A stretch of 51,309 bases of DNA from an uncultured Mediterranea sp. Its GTDB lineage: Bacteria > Bacteroidota > Bacteroidia > Bacteroidales > Bacteroidaceae. Shown here piece by piece: positions 16,198-25,146 of this stretch (within the stretch, counting starts at the first letter, position 1; every line of letters starts with the position of its first letter). Location: positions 1 through 51,309 of the forward strand of contig NZ_CABUOL010000022.1 in the NCBI RefSeq assembly GCF_902493215.1. Direction: 5' to 3'. The notes beneath the pieces were generated by a model, which had not been told where the DNA came from, made no database searches, and worked only from the letters and a program-made list of their open reading frames with translations. Both the position numbers and the translations under genes were made by a program.

Positions 16198-17817
16198 ATG
16201 AAATTTAATAAAATAAAAGCATTTATTTTTGCGGCAAGCCTGGCACTGTTGATGGGGAATACATCTTGTGTCGGTGATTTGGATGTCACTCCAATCAATC
16301 CGCAACAAACAATGGAGGCAGACAATGATGCTTTATTCAATAAAGTATATGCCAGTTTTGCTTTGACAGGTCAGACAGGTCCTGCCGGTAGCGGTGACGT
16401 GGCAGACATTGATGAAGGTCAGTCCGATTTCTATCGTATGTCTTGGTATCTGAATGAATTTACAACGGACGAAGCTCATTGGGTTTGGGCAACAGATGCC
16501 GGTGTACCCGATTTGCTTCATAATTCTTATGGTGCTAGTAACGTATTTTCAGTAGGCTTTTACTATCGTTTATATTTTACGATTACATTATGTAACTTTT
16601 ATTTGGAGCAAGTTCCAGAAGATGGTACTCCTGAGACAGCCATGAGGCGGGCTGAAGTGCGATTTATCCGTGCCTTACAATATTATTATGTGATGGATAT
16701 GTATGCCAATGCTGCATTTGTGACAACTGTCACTTCGGATTTGGCTGAACGCTATACCCGTTCGCAACTCTTTGAATTTGTTGAAACCGAATTGTTGAAT
16801 TGCGTAAATGATATGGCCGATGCAGGGCAGAATACTTATGGCCGGGTGGATAAAGTAGCTGTATGGAATCTCTTGTCGAGACTTTATTTGAATGCAGAAG
16901 TATACACTGGTAACGCCCGTTGGGAGGATGCCATGAATTATGCAGACAAGGTAATCAATAATGGTTATTATCATCTGTGTACAGTGGGGGCAACCAATCC
17001 TTCGACAGGTGAAGTTTACTCTCCATATCAGATGTTGTTCCTTGCCGATAATAATGAGACAGAAGCTCGTTATGAGATGATTTTCCCAGTTTTGTTTGAT
17101 GGTGTAACCACTAAAAGCTATGGTGGAATGAACTTCCTGATACTTGCTGCCTATAGTTCGGACATGAGTGTCAATGTTCCTTCCGGAACGAATAACAGTT
17201 GGAACCGGTGTACAAGAGTACGTCAGCAGTTGCTGGATAAGTTCTTCCCAAGCAGTACAGCGCCGGCTGCCAACTCTGTAGCTGCAATGACTGCTGCTGC
17301 TAACGATGACCGTGCTTTGTTCTACGGTGAAGGCTTTACCCCGTCTATTGATGACGAAAGCGAACAGGCTGCCGGTTATGGTTGTGTTAAGTTTAGAAAT
17401 GTACGTTCGGATGGTCAGCCCAATCAAGTCATTGATTATGTGAATACCGATTTGCCATTGTTCCGTATTGCTGAAGCCTATCTTACTTATGCCGAGGCTT
17501 CTACTCGCTTGAACGGTGTCAATACAGATGCTTCAGAAAAGATTAATGATTTGCGCAGACGTGCCAATGCGGCTACTCAGAATGTTTATACATTGGACAA
17601 CATTTTGGATGAATGGTCAAAAGAATTCTGGTTTGAGGGACGTCGTCGTATGGATCTTATTCGTTTCGGCCGTTTCGGCGGACAGGCTTCCTATAAATGG
17701 GAATGGATGGGCGGTACTTATGATGGTGCCCAGTTTGGTAGCTATATGAATATTTTTGCTATTCCTGAAAATGATTTGACCAATAATAGCAACCTGATTC
17801 AAAATCCTGGTTATTAA
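16198..17817 (+). CDS. susD: SusD-type starch-binding surface lipoprotein
   Basis: 539 residues. Lipoprotein signal with Cys24 (LLMGNTSC), then the TPR-rich SusD/RagB fold. Recognisable features are the ALYNKVY-like opening (DNDALFNKVYASFAL), AEVRFIRALQYYYVMDMYANAAFVT and the C-terminal WFEGRRRMDLIRFGRFGG typical of SusD. It forms the lid over SusC and binds starch helices at the cell surface. The ATG at 16198 is preferred over an in-frame TTG nine bases upstream. The gap to susC is 20 bp and to susE 20 bp, so the genes are co-transcribed. Confidence 0.95.
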   Translation: MKFNKIKAFIFAASLALLMGNTSCVGDLDVTPINPQQTMEADNDALFNKVYASFALTGQTGPAGSGDVADIDEGQSDFYRMSWYLNEFTTDEAHWVWATDAGVPDLLHNSYGASNVFSVGFYYRLYFTITLCNFYLEQVPEDGTPETAMRRAEVRFIRALQYYYVMDMYANAAFVTTVTSDLAERYTRSQLFEFVETELLNCVNDMADAGQNTYGRVDKVAVWNLLSRLYLNAEVYTGNARWEDAMNYADKVINNGYYHLCTVGATNPSTGEVYSPYQMLFLADNNETEARYEMIFPVLFDGVTTKSYGGMNFLILAAYSSDMSVNVPSGTNNSWNRCTRVRQQLLDKFFPSSTAPAANSVAAMTAAANDDRALFYGEGFTPSIDDESEQAAGYGCVKFRNVRSDGQPNQVIDYVNTDLPLFRIAEAYLTYAEASTRLNGVNTDASEKINDLRRRANAATQNVYTLDNILDEWSKEFWFEGRRRMDLIRFGRFGGQASYKWEWMGGTYDGAQFGSYMNIFAIPENDLTNNSNLIQNPGY

Positions 17818-17837
17818 TTTATTAAAATGAATATAGT

Positions 17838-19034
17838 ATGAAAAAAATTAATATATTGGCTGGATTGTTTCTGGGGATAGGCTTGAGTCTGTTCACAGCC
17901 TGTGAAGACGATAATGATTCAAATCCCATTGTCCAGCAGCCTGATACATTTGAATTGAATACACCTGCATTGAGTGGTAATGTATATGATCTGGAGAAAT
18001 CCTCGTATATACAATTGACTTATAAACAACCTGATTATGGTTATACTGCAGCTGTCACTTATTATGCACAGGTATCAATGACCGATAAATGGAATGACGC
18101 GACGGAAGAGTCGGAGGCTACTTATGTAGAGCTGAATGGCAATTCGTCTACTTGTGAATTTGGTGTGGAAACTTCGCAGATTGATCGGGCGATTATGCAA
18201 CTGGGTGGATATGATGAAGAAACTGTTCCCAAAGAAGCAGTGAAGATTTACATTCGTTTGAGAGCCACATTGACTTCTGGTTACCAGTGTTACTCGAACT
18301 CTATTGCGTTGTCTGTGTTCCCCTATTATATGCCTGTTGTGAATGCTGAGCCAGAGATTTGGTATCTGGTTGGCGATTGCATCGGTGACGGTACGTGGGG
18401 AAATGATGGTCCCGGAAATATTGGCGTATCATTGATACCGATGTCTATCGTGGACGGATATGAATATAATGCAACTACCGGTCAGGGAGAAATTATCTTT
18501 ACCGGTTACTTCCTGGCAGGCAAAGGCTTTAAATTGATCAAGACCCCGGGCAGCTGGGATAATCAATGGGGTAATTCTTCTGCTGCAGGTATTGACAGTC
18601 CTGTGAAGAATGATGGTGGTTCTTCAAACTTGCAGGTGGCAACAAGTGGCTATTATTCAATCAAGTTGAATACAGCTACAGATGTATTGACAATTGAGGC
18701 GGTGGAGGCTCCAGACGTTTATCATATCATGATGCAAGGTGATTTTAACGGATGGACTGATGTTGCAATGTCTCCGGTAAATACCGTGGAAGGAATGAAC
18801 AATCATGTTTGGAAGTATGAATTGGATGCAACTTCTGGAGACACAACCGCTAAATTCAAAGTAGGTCCTGGCGAAGGTGGTAGTGCTGACGGTTGGGGTG
18901 TTAACTGGGGAGGAACAAGTTTCCCGTATGGTATCGGATCCAATGGTGGTGCCAATATCTCCATTCCAGCCGGCCGGTATAATGTTATTTTCAATGATAT
19001 TAATGGCTTCTATTACTTTTATTCCTTAGATTGA
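17838..19034 (+). CDS. susE: SusE-type starch-binding outer-membrane lipoprotein
   Basis: 398 residues. Lipobox SLFTAC (Cys22) is followed by an acidic EDDND stretch, the type of lipoprotein export signal that directs Bacteroidetes proteins to the cell surface. An N-terminal SusE Ig-like domain (about 35-165, TFELNTPALSGNVYDL) precedes two tandem starch-binding modules (about 175-290 and 295-398). These are rich in Trp and Gly, for example WYLVGDCIGDGTWGNDG and MMQGDFNGWTDVA. It holds starch near SusC/SusD and has no catalytic motif. A stable hairpin (19046-19074) separates it from the next gene. Confidence 0.88.
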   Translation: MKKINILAGLFLGIGLSLFTACEDDNDSNPIVQQPDTFELNTPALSGNVYDLEKSSYIQLTYKQPDYGYTAAVTYYAQVSMTDKWNDATEESEATYVELNGNSSTCEFGVETSQIDRAIMQLGGYDEETVPKEAVKIYIRLRATLTSGYQCYSNSIALSVFPYYMPVVNAEPEIWYLVGDCIGDGTWGNDGPGNIGVSLIPMSIVDGYEYNATTGQGEIIFTGYFLAGKGFKLIKTPGSWDNQWGNSSAAGIDSPVKNDGGSSNLQVATSGYYSIKLNTATDVLTIEAVEAPDVYHIMMQGDFNGWTDVAMSPVNTVEGMNNHVWKYELDATSGDTTAKFKVGPGEGGSADGWGVNWGGTSFPYGIGSNGGANISIPAGRYNVIFNDINGFYYFYSLD

Positions 19035-19045
19035 TGTGAGATGGT

Positions 19046-19074
19046 GGGATGTGCCGAAGTTGATGGCACATCCC
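19046..19074 (+). other. Intercistronic hairpin between susE and susF
   Basis: GGGATGTGCC (19046-19055) pairs perfectly with GGCACATCCC (19065-19074) around a 9-base loop. The next T-run is about 17 bases further on, so it is less a terminator than an mRNA-stability or processing hairpin. It could set the ratio of SusCDE to SusF and SusG. Confidence 0.6.
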
Positions 19075-19105
19075 TCCACTCGGAAAATATAATTTTTTTA
19101 GTTTT

Positions 19106-20134
19106 ATGAAAAAGAAAGCTTTATATTGTTTGTTCCTCTTGGTCCTTACTTTTGTGGGATGTAAGGGTGATTATACAGATTGGGCTGCGCCACAAGGTTT
19201 TGAACAGGAAGAAGGCAGAAACGTTTCTTTGTCTGCCGTGGCTGCCGATCCTATAAATATGGCGGAGGTCACTACTGATTCTATTGTGTTGTTTACGCCG
19301 TCTGTAACTATGGGAGAATCTGATGTGGTATCTTCCTATGAATTATTGTTGGGCGGTACTCATAATTTGCCTGTAAGTTTGGAAGGTAAGGCAAAAGTTT
19401 CGGAATTGGCGGATGTGGTGGTTTCATTGTTTGGTCAAGCTCCTGTCGAGCGTACCATCTCGAGTTCGTTGAGTGCCTTTATTTCTGCGGGAGAATCTGT
19501 CATGAAAGCTACAACGTCTATCGAGTTAAAGGTGACATTATCTGTTGATTTCACAGAGTTCATTTATTTGCCTGGTAATCATCAAGGATGGAATACTTCC
19601 AATGCTCCGGCATTACGTTCTCCCAATTTTGATGGAGTGTATACAGGATTTAGTTATCTGGATGGTGACTTTAAGTTTAATAAGAGTCGTGACGCAAGTT
19701 GGGCAGATGGTGAATATAACTATAATGATTTCTCTACTTACAGTCCTGAAATAACTCTTGGTGAAGGAACAAACTTTAATGTAGCCACTCCCGCATTTTA
19801 TTATATTGTTGCTGATGTAGCAACGGGAAAACTTACGGTAACGGCCACTAATTGGGGAATTATGGGTGATGCAACCGTTGGAGGATGGAACACGGATACA
19901 CCATTGACCTATAATGTAGCAGATGCTACATGGACGGTAACTACCGATCTGATTGCTGGAAAGTTTAAGTTCCGAGCTAATAACGATTGGGCTATCAATT
20001 TAGGTGGTGATATCGATAATTTGACTCAGAATGGATCAGATATTGTAGTAGAAGAAGCTGGAAACTATACGATTACAGTGTATATGACTCGAAGTACTTC
20101 TGACAATATTTATTGTGTTCTGACCAAGAATTGA
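19106..20134 (+). CDS. susF: SusE/SusF-like starch-binding lipoprotein
   Basis: 342 residues. Lipobox LTFVGC (Cys19), then a short acidic stretch KGDYTDWAAPQGFEQEE typical of SusE/SusF N-termini. An Ig-like domain (about 40-150) is followed by two compact carbohydrate-binding modules. The first begins FIYLPGNHQGWNTSNA and the second GIMGDATVGGWNTDTP. It is shorter than the prototype SusF, which has three modules, so it could equally be called a second SusE. It should sit at the cell surface and bind starch. It lies in the susC-G operon, and a terminator-like hairpin follows it before susG. Confidence 0.82.
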   Translation: MKKKALYCLFLLVLTFVGCKGDYTDWAAPQGFEQEEGRNVSLSAVAADPINMAEVTTDSIVLFTPSVTMGESDVVSSYELLLGGTHNLPVSLEGKAKVSELADVVVSLFGQAPVERTISSSLSAFISAGESVMKATTSIELKVTLSVDFTEFIYLPGNHQGWNTSNAPALRSPNFDGVYTGFSYLDGDFKFNKSRDASWADGEYNYNDFSTYSPEITLGEGTNFNVATPAFYYIVADVATGKLTVTATNWGIMGDATVGGWNTDTPLTYNVADATWTVTTDLIAGKFKFRANNDWAINLGGDIDNLTQNGSDIVVEEAGNYTITVYMTRSTSDNIYCVLTKN

Positions 20135-20169
20135 CAGATCGTGTCAGGATTTTGATATAATCCGGTAGA

Positions 20170-20243
20170 GTCCACTGGAGAAAGAATATTTTGCAAGAAT
20201 TGTTGTCTTTCTTGAGGAAATGTCTTTGTCCAGTGGATTTTTT
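20170..20243 (+). terminator. Terminator-like hairpin between susF and susG
   Basis: TCCACTGG (20170-20177) pairs with CCAGTGGA (20230-20237), with extra pairing of A/T-rich loop sequence, and TTTTTTATT follows. It lies 55 bp before the susG start, and no TAnnTTTG promoter is visible behind it. susG transcription probably depends on partial read-through. Confidence 0.7.
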
Positions 20244-20297
20244 ATTCTAATATGGAGAATTTTTATTCATCTATTAATCCAATAGAAATAGATTATC

Positions 20298-22352
20298 ATG
20301 CATTATTTGTTGAGATTTAGCTATAATTTTTTAATAAGTTTACTGGCATTAGGAGTCGTTTCTTGTTCGGATACAGAGTCTGATATCCCTTCACCTGAAC
20401 CGACACCGACCGAATGGTCTTCCATTACCGCTACTCCCGACAGCTGGGATAATCAGAAGCGGGCTGATATCTCGTACCAACTTCTGGTATATTCTTTTGC
20501 TGATAGCGACGGAAACGGATGGGGAGATTTCAATGGCATTACAGCCAAATTGGATTATTTGCAGCAGATGGGGGTAGGAGCTATTTGGCTTTCGCCCATT
20601 CATCCGGCCATGTCGTATCATGGATATGACGTGACGGACTATACGGCGGTCAATCCGCAATATGGGACGATGGCCGATTTCGAACGCCTGGTGACGGAAG
20701 CACATCAGCGGGACATCAAGGTTTATCTGGATTATGTGATGAATCATACCGGTAAAGATCATCCATGGTTTGTCAGTGCCAAGGCATCGCCCGACAGTGA
20801 GTATCGTGATTATTATGTCTTTTCACAGGATCCTGCGGCTGATATTGCGGCTGGGAAGATTCCGATGATTGCTACGGAAGGAGCGGCCGGATATAATGCA
20901 GGCGAATGGTTCTCGACCACTTCGGCTGATGACGAAATGACAGGATGTTACAAGTTTGTGCTCGACTGGTCGGATGCCGCTCATCCTACGGTGACGGTGA
21001 CTCAGGCCGAGAAGCCCGATGCTGACAATCCTGACACGAGTACCGCTGGGGCCAAATATCTGTATTACGGTGATGAGGTCTGCAAGAAATTCTATGACCG
21101 TGGAAACGGAGTCTACGACCTGACGGTGGACTTCGCTTCGGCATGGGGCTTTCTGATCCGTACCAGTAACACATCTTGGGATGGCGGCACGAAATACGGC
21201 GCTTCTTCCAAATCGGCCAAAGTGAAGCTGGGTGAGCCGTTTGCTTTGGACAACAAAACGGCTGCCGATATCCTGTTCGAATCAATGGACTTATGGTATT
21301 ATCATTCTCATTTCTATACCGATTGGTTTGCCGACTTGAATTACGGAAAAGTGGATGCCGTAGCTACCAATCCAACTTATCTTGCCATGGTCAGCGCGGC
21401 CAAAGGCTGGGTGGACAAAGGAGTGGACGGATTGCGGCTGGATGCGGTGAAACATATCTATCACAATGCGACCTCCGATGAAAATCCCCGTTTCCTGAAA
21501 ACGTTTTACGACGACATGAATAAGTATTACAAGCAGACGGGAAAGACGGATAATTTCTATATGGTAGGTGAAGTGCTTTCGGAGCACAACGAGGTGGCGC
21601 CTTATTATGCCGGCCTTCCTGCTTTTTTCGAGTTCTCTTTCTGGTATCGACTGGAGTGGGCCATCAACAATGCGACCGGTTGCTATTTTGCCAAGGATAT
21701 CCTGAGTTATCAGCAGGAATATGCGTCTTATTGTAGTGATTATATTGAGGCAACGAAGCTCTCCAACCACGATGAAGACCGTACAGCTTCCAAGCTGGGC
21801 AAGTCGGCAGACAAGTGTCGGCTGGCAGCGGCGGTGCTGCTGACGGCGGCTGGCTCTCCTTATATTTATTATGGAGAAGAACTCGGATTATATGGTACCA
21901 AGGAAAAAGGTGATGAATATGTACGCGCCCCGATGCTGTGGGGCGACAGCTACACCACTTCCTATACCGATAAGGTGGATGCCGGAGTTGCTTCAGCAGT
22001 AAAGTCGGTGGCCGACCAGCAGACAGATAATAGTTCGTTGCTGAACACATACCTCACTTTTACACGTCTTCGAAATACCTATCCGGCTTTGGCAGAAGGA
22101 ACCATGAGCCGGCATGCCGTCTACAATGAAACAAATGAGACTTACAAGTCGCTGGCGGCCTGGTATATGACGAAGGACGAGGAAAAGATGCTGGTACTCC
22201 ATAACTTTGGAGGCGCGGAAGTACAGTTCCCGCTGACCGACGAAGTGGAAAAAGCTGTGGCCGTATCGGGCAATGCAGAGCAGGCGACCGAAGAAGGGCA
22301 GACGCTTGTGAAGTTGGGTGCCTATTCCTCTGTCGTATTCAAGCTGAAATAG
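20298..22352 (+). CDS. susG: SusG-type GH13 alpha-amylase, surface lipoprotein with CBM58-like insertion
   Basis: 684 residues; the prototype SusG has 692. Lipobox GVVSC (Cys23). The GH13 barrel starts at about residue 55 (ISYQLLVYSFADSDGNGWGD). Catalytic residues are D382 in DGLRLDAVKH, E425 in YMVGEVLSEH and D492 in LSNHDEDR, each six residues from the SusG numbering I recall (D388/E431/D498). Domain B carries a long insertion (about 210-329, with YKFVLDWSD, YLYYGDEV, and WGFLIRTSN) at the position of the starch-binding CBM58 module of SusG. It cuts starch at the cell surface into oligosaccharides for SusC/D. It ends the operon, 8 bp from the convergent next gene. Confidence 0.95.
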   Translation: MHYLLRFSYNFLISLLALGVVSCSDTESDIPSPEPTPTEWSSITATPDSWDNQKRADISYQLLVYSFADSDGNGWGDFNGITAKLDYLQQMGVGAIWLSPIHPAMSYHGYDVTDYTAVNPQYGTMADFERLVTEAHQRDIKVYLDYVMNHTGKDHPWFVSAKASPDSEYRDYYVFSQDPAADIAAGKIPMIATEGAAGYNAGEWFSTTSADDEMTGCYKFVLDWSDAAHPTVTVTQAEKPDADNPDTSTAGAKYLYYGDEVCKKFYDRGNGVYDLTVDFASAWGFLIRTSNTSWDGGTKYGASSKSAKVKLGEPFALDNKTAADILFESMDLWYYHSHFYTDWFADLNYGKVDAVATNPTYLAMVSAAKGWVDKGVDGLRLDAVKHIYHNATSDENPRFLKTFYDDMNKYYKQTGKTDNFYMVGEVLSEHNEVAPYYAGLPAFFEFSFWYRLEWAINNATGCYFAKDILSYQQEYASYCSDYIEATKLSNHDEDRTASKLGKSADKCRLAAAVLLTAAGSPYIYYGEELGLYGTKEKGDEYVRAPMLWGDSYTTSYTDKVDAGVASAVKSVADQQTDNSSLLNTYLTFTRLRNTYPALAEGTMSRHAVYNETNETYKSLAAWYMTKDEEKMLVLHNFGGAEVQFPLTDEVEKAVAVSGNAEQATEEGQTLVKLGAYSSVVFKLK

Positions 22353-22360
22353 GAAAAAGC

Positions 22361-23347
22361 TTATTCATAAATCCAAGTCAGCACTCGGTTGAGCCACTTC
22401 CAGCGGAAGCGGAACCAACGCCGGGTGCTGATTTGTTTTCCGCCGAAACGGAGAACAAATTCGCGGTAGCCATGCCGGCGGAAAGGAAGTCCCACGTCCA
22501 GAAACTCCAAATGGCGGTATCCCTGCTGACGGGCATCGTCGAGGGCTTTCCATACAGCCAGTACGCCGGGGTATTGCAGGGCGTAGGTCTTGCGCATGCC
22601 ACCCGAAAACCACAGGTAGGCGTTGCTGCCCGAGTAGATGCAGGCACTGCCACCGATAATCTTGTTTTTGTAGGTGACGATAAAGATGCGGCTCTGCCGT
22701 TGCGGGTCAGTAGCCTGTAGGGCCAGTTGCCTGAAGAACTCCCGACTGGGGAAATGGCGGCGTATCTTCCACGAATAGACGTGGTGCAACATGTGGGCAA
22801 ACTCCTTGATTTCTTCGGTCGTACGTGCTTCGCGCACTTCGGCACCGTTCTTCAGACCTTTCTTTATCTGACGGATGCGCGACGGGCTGAAACGCACTTC
22901 GGTACGGGGCATGTCGTGCAGGGAATTGCGTACGCGCAGCCAGTTGATGGGGAAGTAGCTGCACGAACGGAACGAGCGGTAGCCGAAGCGGGCGTCAGGC
23001 AGGTTGCGGAACTCGATGAGGAAACAGCTGCGCAAGGCTTCGTCGGTGAGCCGCTGGAGCATGTCGCTGAAGACGGCTTCGCGGTCGATACCTTCGGCCA
23101 GGTATTCGCCGTTGCCGAAGACTTCGCAACGGTGGATGATGCCTGGCGGGAATAGACGCACGCTGCGGCGGACGACGGCCAGTAACTTGGCTACGGGCTG
23201 CCCGTCGAGGCTGGCCACAACAAGCAGAGGCCTGTAGCCCGGCGTCGCTTCGTAGATGCGGAACAGGGTTGCCGAATGGAAGGTGTCATTTCCCGGCAGG
23301 GGAGGAATGTCGCTTCCCGCGTGATATGTCGTCAGTTTCAAAGGCAT
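22361..23347 (-). CDS. GNAT/FemAB-like acyltransferase
   Basis: 328 residues from the chosen start (MPLKLTTYHAG). The C-terminal half has the acetyltransferase-like core: IFIVTYKNKIIGGSACIYSGSNAYLWFSGG and YPGVLAVWKALDDARQQGYRHLEFLDVGLPF resemble the GNAT-like/FemAB (lipid II:glycine glycyltransferase-like) domain found beside surface-polysaccharide or peptidoglycan genes. There is no signal peptide and no membrane helix. The substrate is unknown. The frame is open to 23425, but that would place the start upstream of the likely promoter; 23347 is only just downstream of it, so the leader is very short. It is convergent with susG and divergent from the nitroreductase. Confidence 0.7.
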   Translation of the reverse strand: MPLKLTTYHAGSDIPPLPGNDTFHSATLFRIYEATPGYRPLLVVASLDGQPVAKLLAVVRRSVRLFPPGIIHRCEVFGNGEYLAEGIDREAVFSDMLQRLTDEALRSCFLIEFRNLPDARFGYRSFRSCSYFPINWLRVRNSLHDMPRTEVRFSPSRIRQIKKGLKNGAEVREARTTEEIKEFAHMLHHVYSWKIRRHFPSREFFRQLALQATDPQRQSRIFIVTYKNKIIGGSACIYSGSNAYLWFSGGMRKTYALQYPGVLAVWKALDDARQQGYRHLEFLDVGLPFRRHGYREFVLRFGGKQISTRRWFRFRWKWLNRVLTWIYE

Positions 23348-23353
23348 CGACGG

Positions 23354-23386
23354 CAAATTTAGAAAATATTCTCGTATCTTTGCAAC
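23354..23386. promoter_or_regulatory. Overlapping divergent promoters (acyltransferase / nitroreductase)
   Basis: On the plus strand TATCTTTG (23375-23382) is a -7 match for the nitroreductase gene. On the minus strand TAAATTTG (23361-23354) is a -7 match for the acyltransferase, with TTG at 23386-23384. The two elements share the same 33 bp, so polymerase could not occupy both at once. The minus-strand start would fall almost on the ATG at 23347. Confidence 0.5.
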
Positions 23387-23445
23387 GTTTATCAAGTTTA
23401 ATCGGGAAGAGAGTGCTCTCTTCACTACAAATAGATGATTCAGTT

Positions 23446-24006
23446 ATGGAAAGTTTCAGCGAATTGATAAAGAACCGTCGCAGCATGCGCAAGTTTACGG
23501 ACGAGGAATTGACACAGGAAGAAGTGGTGACGCTGATGAAGGCGGCTCTAATGGCACCTACATCGAAGCGCAGCAATGCCTGGCAGTTTGTGGTGGTGGA
23601 CGATAAGGAAACGCTCCAGAAGTTGTCCCGTTGCAAGGAACAGGCCTCGCAATTTATAGCCGACGCAGCGCTGGCGGTGGTTGTTATGGCCGACCCGCTG
23701 GGCAGTGACGTGTGGATAGAAGATGCTTCTATTGCCTCCATCTATCTCCAGTTGCAGGCCGAAGACCTGGGATTGGGCAGTTGCTGGGTACAGGTGCGCG
23801 AGCGTTTTGCCGCTCCGGGCATCACGTCCGAAGAGTATGTGCGCGATGTGCTCGACATCCCTTTGCAACTCCAGGTGCTCAGCATCATTGCCATTGGCCA
23901 TAAGGGCATGGAGCGCAAGCCCTTCAACGAGGAACACCTGCAATGGGAAAAGATTCACCTGAACAAATACGGAGGAAACAACGGTGAGTGCGGCGAAGGC
24001 GAATAA
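23446..24006 (+). CDS. Nitroreductase-family FMN oxidoreductase
   Basis: 186 residues. The start SFSELIKNRRSMRKF holds the FMN phosphate-binding RRSxRxF motif of nitroreductases. It is followed by MKAALMAPTSKRSNAWQFVVVDD and the C-terminal IIAIGHKGMERKPF. It probably reduces quinones, flavins or nitro compounds with NAD(P)H in the cytoplasm; the natural substrate is unknown. The long open frame begins at 23269, but the -7 element at 23375 and the family N-terminus both place the start at 23446. The next gene overlaps its 3' end by 23 bp. A Gly/Glu-rich tail (GGNNGECGEGE) extends past the family core, probably a by-product of that overlap. Confidence 0.88.
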   Translation: MESFSELIKNRRSMRKFTDEELTQEEVVTLMKAALMAPTSKRSNAWQFVVVDDKETLQKLSRCKEQASQFIADAALAVVVMADPLGSDVWIEDASIASIYLQLQAEDLGLGSCWVQVRERFAAPGITSEEYVRDVLDIPLQLQVLSIIAIGHKGMERKPFNEEHLQWEKIHLNKYGGNNGECGEGE

Positions 24007-24319
24007 CAATAAGGACACATACAAGGCTACGGGCATCACACTGATGGTCTTCGGCGTGCTCTACCTGCTGGACAAGCTGGTGCACTTTGCGGCATTGGGT
24101 TTGCCGTGGGTCATGCAGAAGGACAACTTCCTGCTCTACACGGCTGTTATTTTCCTGCTGGTCAAGCACGACAAGTCGGTCGGCCTGGTGTTGGCAGGCC
24201 TCTGGCTGGTGCTGAACTTCGGGTTGATAACCGCTTTGCTGGGTACCTTGTCGGCCTATCTTTTGCCACTGGCGCTGCTGGTGATAGGCATCATCCTCTA
24301 TTTTATAGCTACGAGATAA
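23984..24319 (+). CDS. Small integral membrane protein, function unknown
   Basis: 111 residues with about four membrane helices (roughly 15-38, 46-62, 66-84 and 88-108) and a basic KHDK loop. I do not recognise a named family; it resembles small DUF5668-like proteins, but that is uncertain. It starts with GTG inside the 3' end of the nitroreductase gene. GGAGG (23971-23975) stands 8 bases upstream, one of the few clear Shine-Dalgarno sites in the window. It is translationally coupled to the nitroreductase, and the next gene follows after 16 bp. Confidence 0.72.
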   Translation: MSAAKANNNKDTYKATGITLMVFGVLYLLDKLVHFAALGLPWVMQKDNFLLYTAVIFLLVKHDKSVGLVLAGLWLVLNFGLITALLGTLSAYLLPLALLVIGIILYFIATR

Positions 24320-24335
24320 CGAAACGAAATCCATT

Positions 24336-25124
24336 ATGAAAAGAAGTATAGAAGATACATCCATCGTGTTCGTCGGGGCAGGCAACTTGGCCACCAATCT
24401 GGCCCATGCCTTCTACCGCAAAGGCTTTCGGGTGGTGCAGATATACAGCCGTACGGAGGAGTCGGCCCGAACGCTGGCTCAGGCCGTTGAGGCCGACTAT
24501 ACCACGAGCCTCGCGAGCGTAGTGCCCGATGCGCAACTCTACATCGTGTCGCTCAAGGACGACGCCTTGGTGGAGCTCCTGCCGCAAATGGTGGCAGGCA
24601 AGGGAAGGGGACTTTGGGTACATACGGCCGGAAGCATCCCGATGGACATCTGGAAGGGGCATGTGGAGCGCTACGGCGTGTTCTATCCTCTGCAAACTTT
24701 CAGCAAAAGCCGCCTGGTGGACTTCCGCGAGATACCCGTCTTTGTGGAAGGCAGCTCGGATGAGGAAGTGCACTTCCTCAAGCAGATAGCCTCGGCCTTG
24801 TCGCGCAAGGTGCTGGAAGCCTCTTCCGAACAACGGCGCAATCTGCATCTGGCAGCCGTTTTCACCTGCAATTTCACCAACCACATGTATGCCCTGGCCG
24901 AGCATCTGCTGCAGAAGTACGACCTGCCTTTCGATGCGATGCTGCCCCTCATCGACGAGACGGCGCGCAAGGTGCACGAGCTTTCGCCCCGACTGGCGCA
25001 GACGGGACCGGCCGTACGCTACGACATGGGCGTCATTGGCAAGCACCTCGACATGCTGGCCGACGAGCCTCAGATGCAACAGCTCTACCGTCTGCTCAGC
25101 GATGATATCCATCGGCTGGCATAG
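24336..25124 (+). CDS. Rossmann-fold/DUF2520 oxidoreductase-like protein
   Basis: 262 residues. The N-terminal IVFVGAGNLATNLAHAFYRKG is a GxGxxA dinucleotide-binding motif close to F420/NADP oxidoreductases and pyrroline-5-carboxylate reductase. The second half (from about residue 130, GVFYPLQTFSK) is the DUF2520 helical domain with NFTNHMYALAEHLL. The enzyme is cytoplasmic and its reaction is unknown. It is widely conserved in Bacteroidetes next to kdsC and maf, as here. The gene follows the small membrane protein after 16 bp. A 22-bp-period palindrome array fills the space to kdsC. Confidence 0.85.
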   Translation: MKRSIEDTSIVFVGAGNLATNLAHAFYRKGFRVVQIYSRTEESARTLAQAVEADYTTSLASVVPDAQLYIVSLKDDALVELLPQMVAGKGRGLWVHTAGSIPMDIWKGHVERYGVFYPLQTFSKSRLVDFREIPVFVEGSSDEEVHFLKQIASALSRKVLEASSEQRRNLHLAAVFTCNFTNHMYALAEHLLQKYDLPFDAMLPLIDETARKVHELSPRLAQTGPAVRYDMGVIGKHLDMLADEPQMQQLYRLLSDDIHRLA

Positions 25125-25146
25125 TTTAAAACTGGTATTGAGATAA

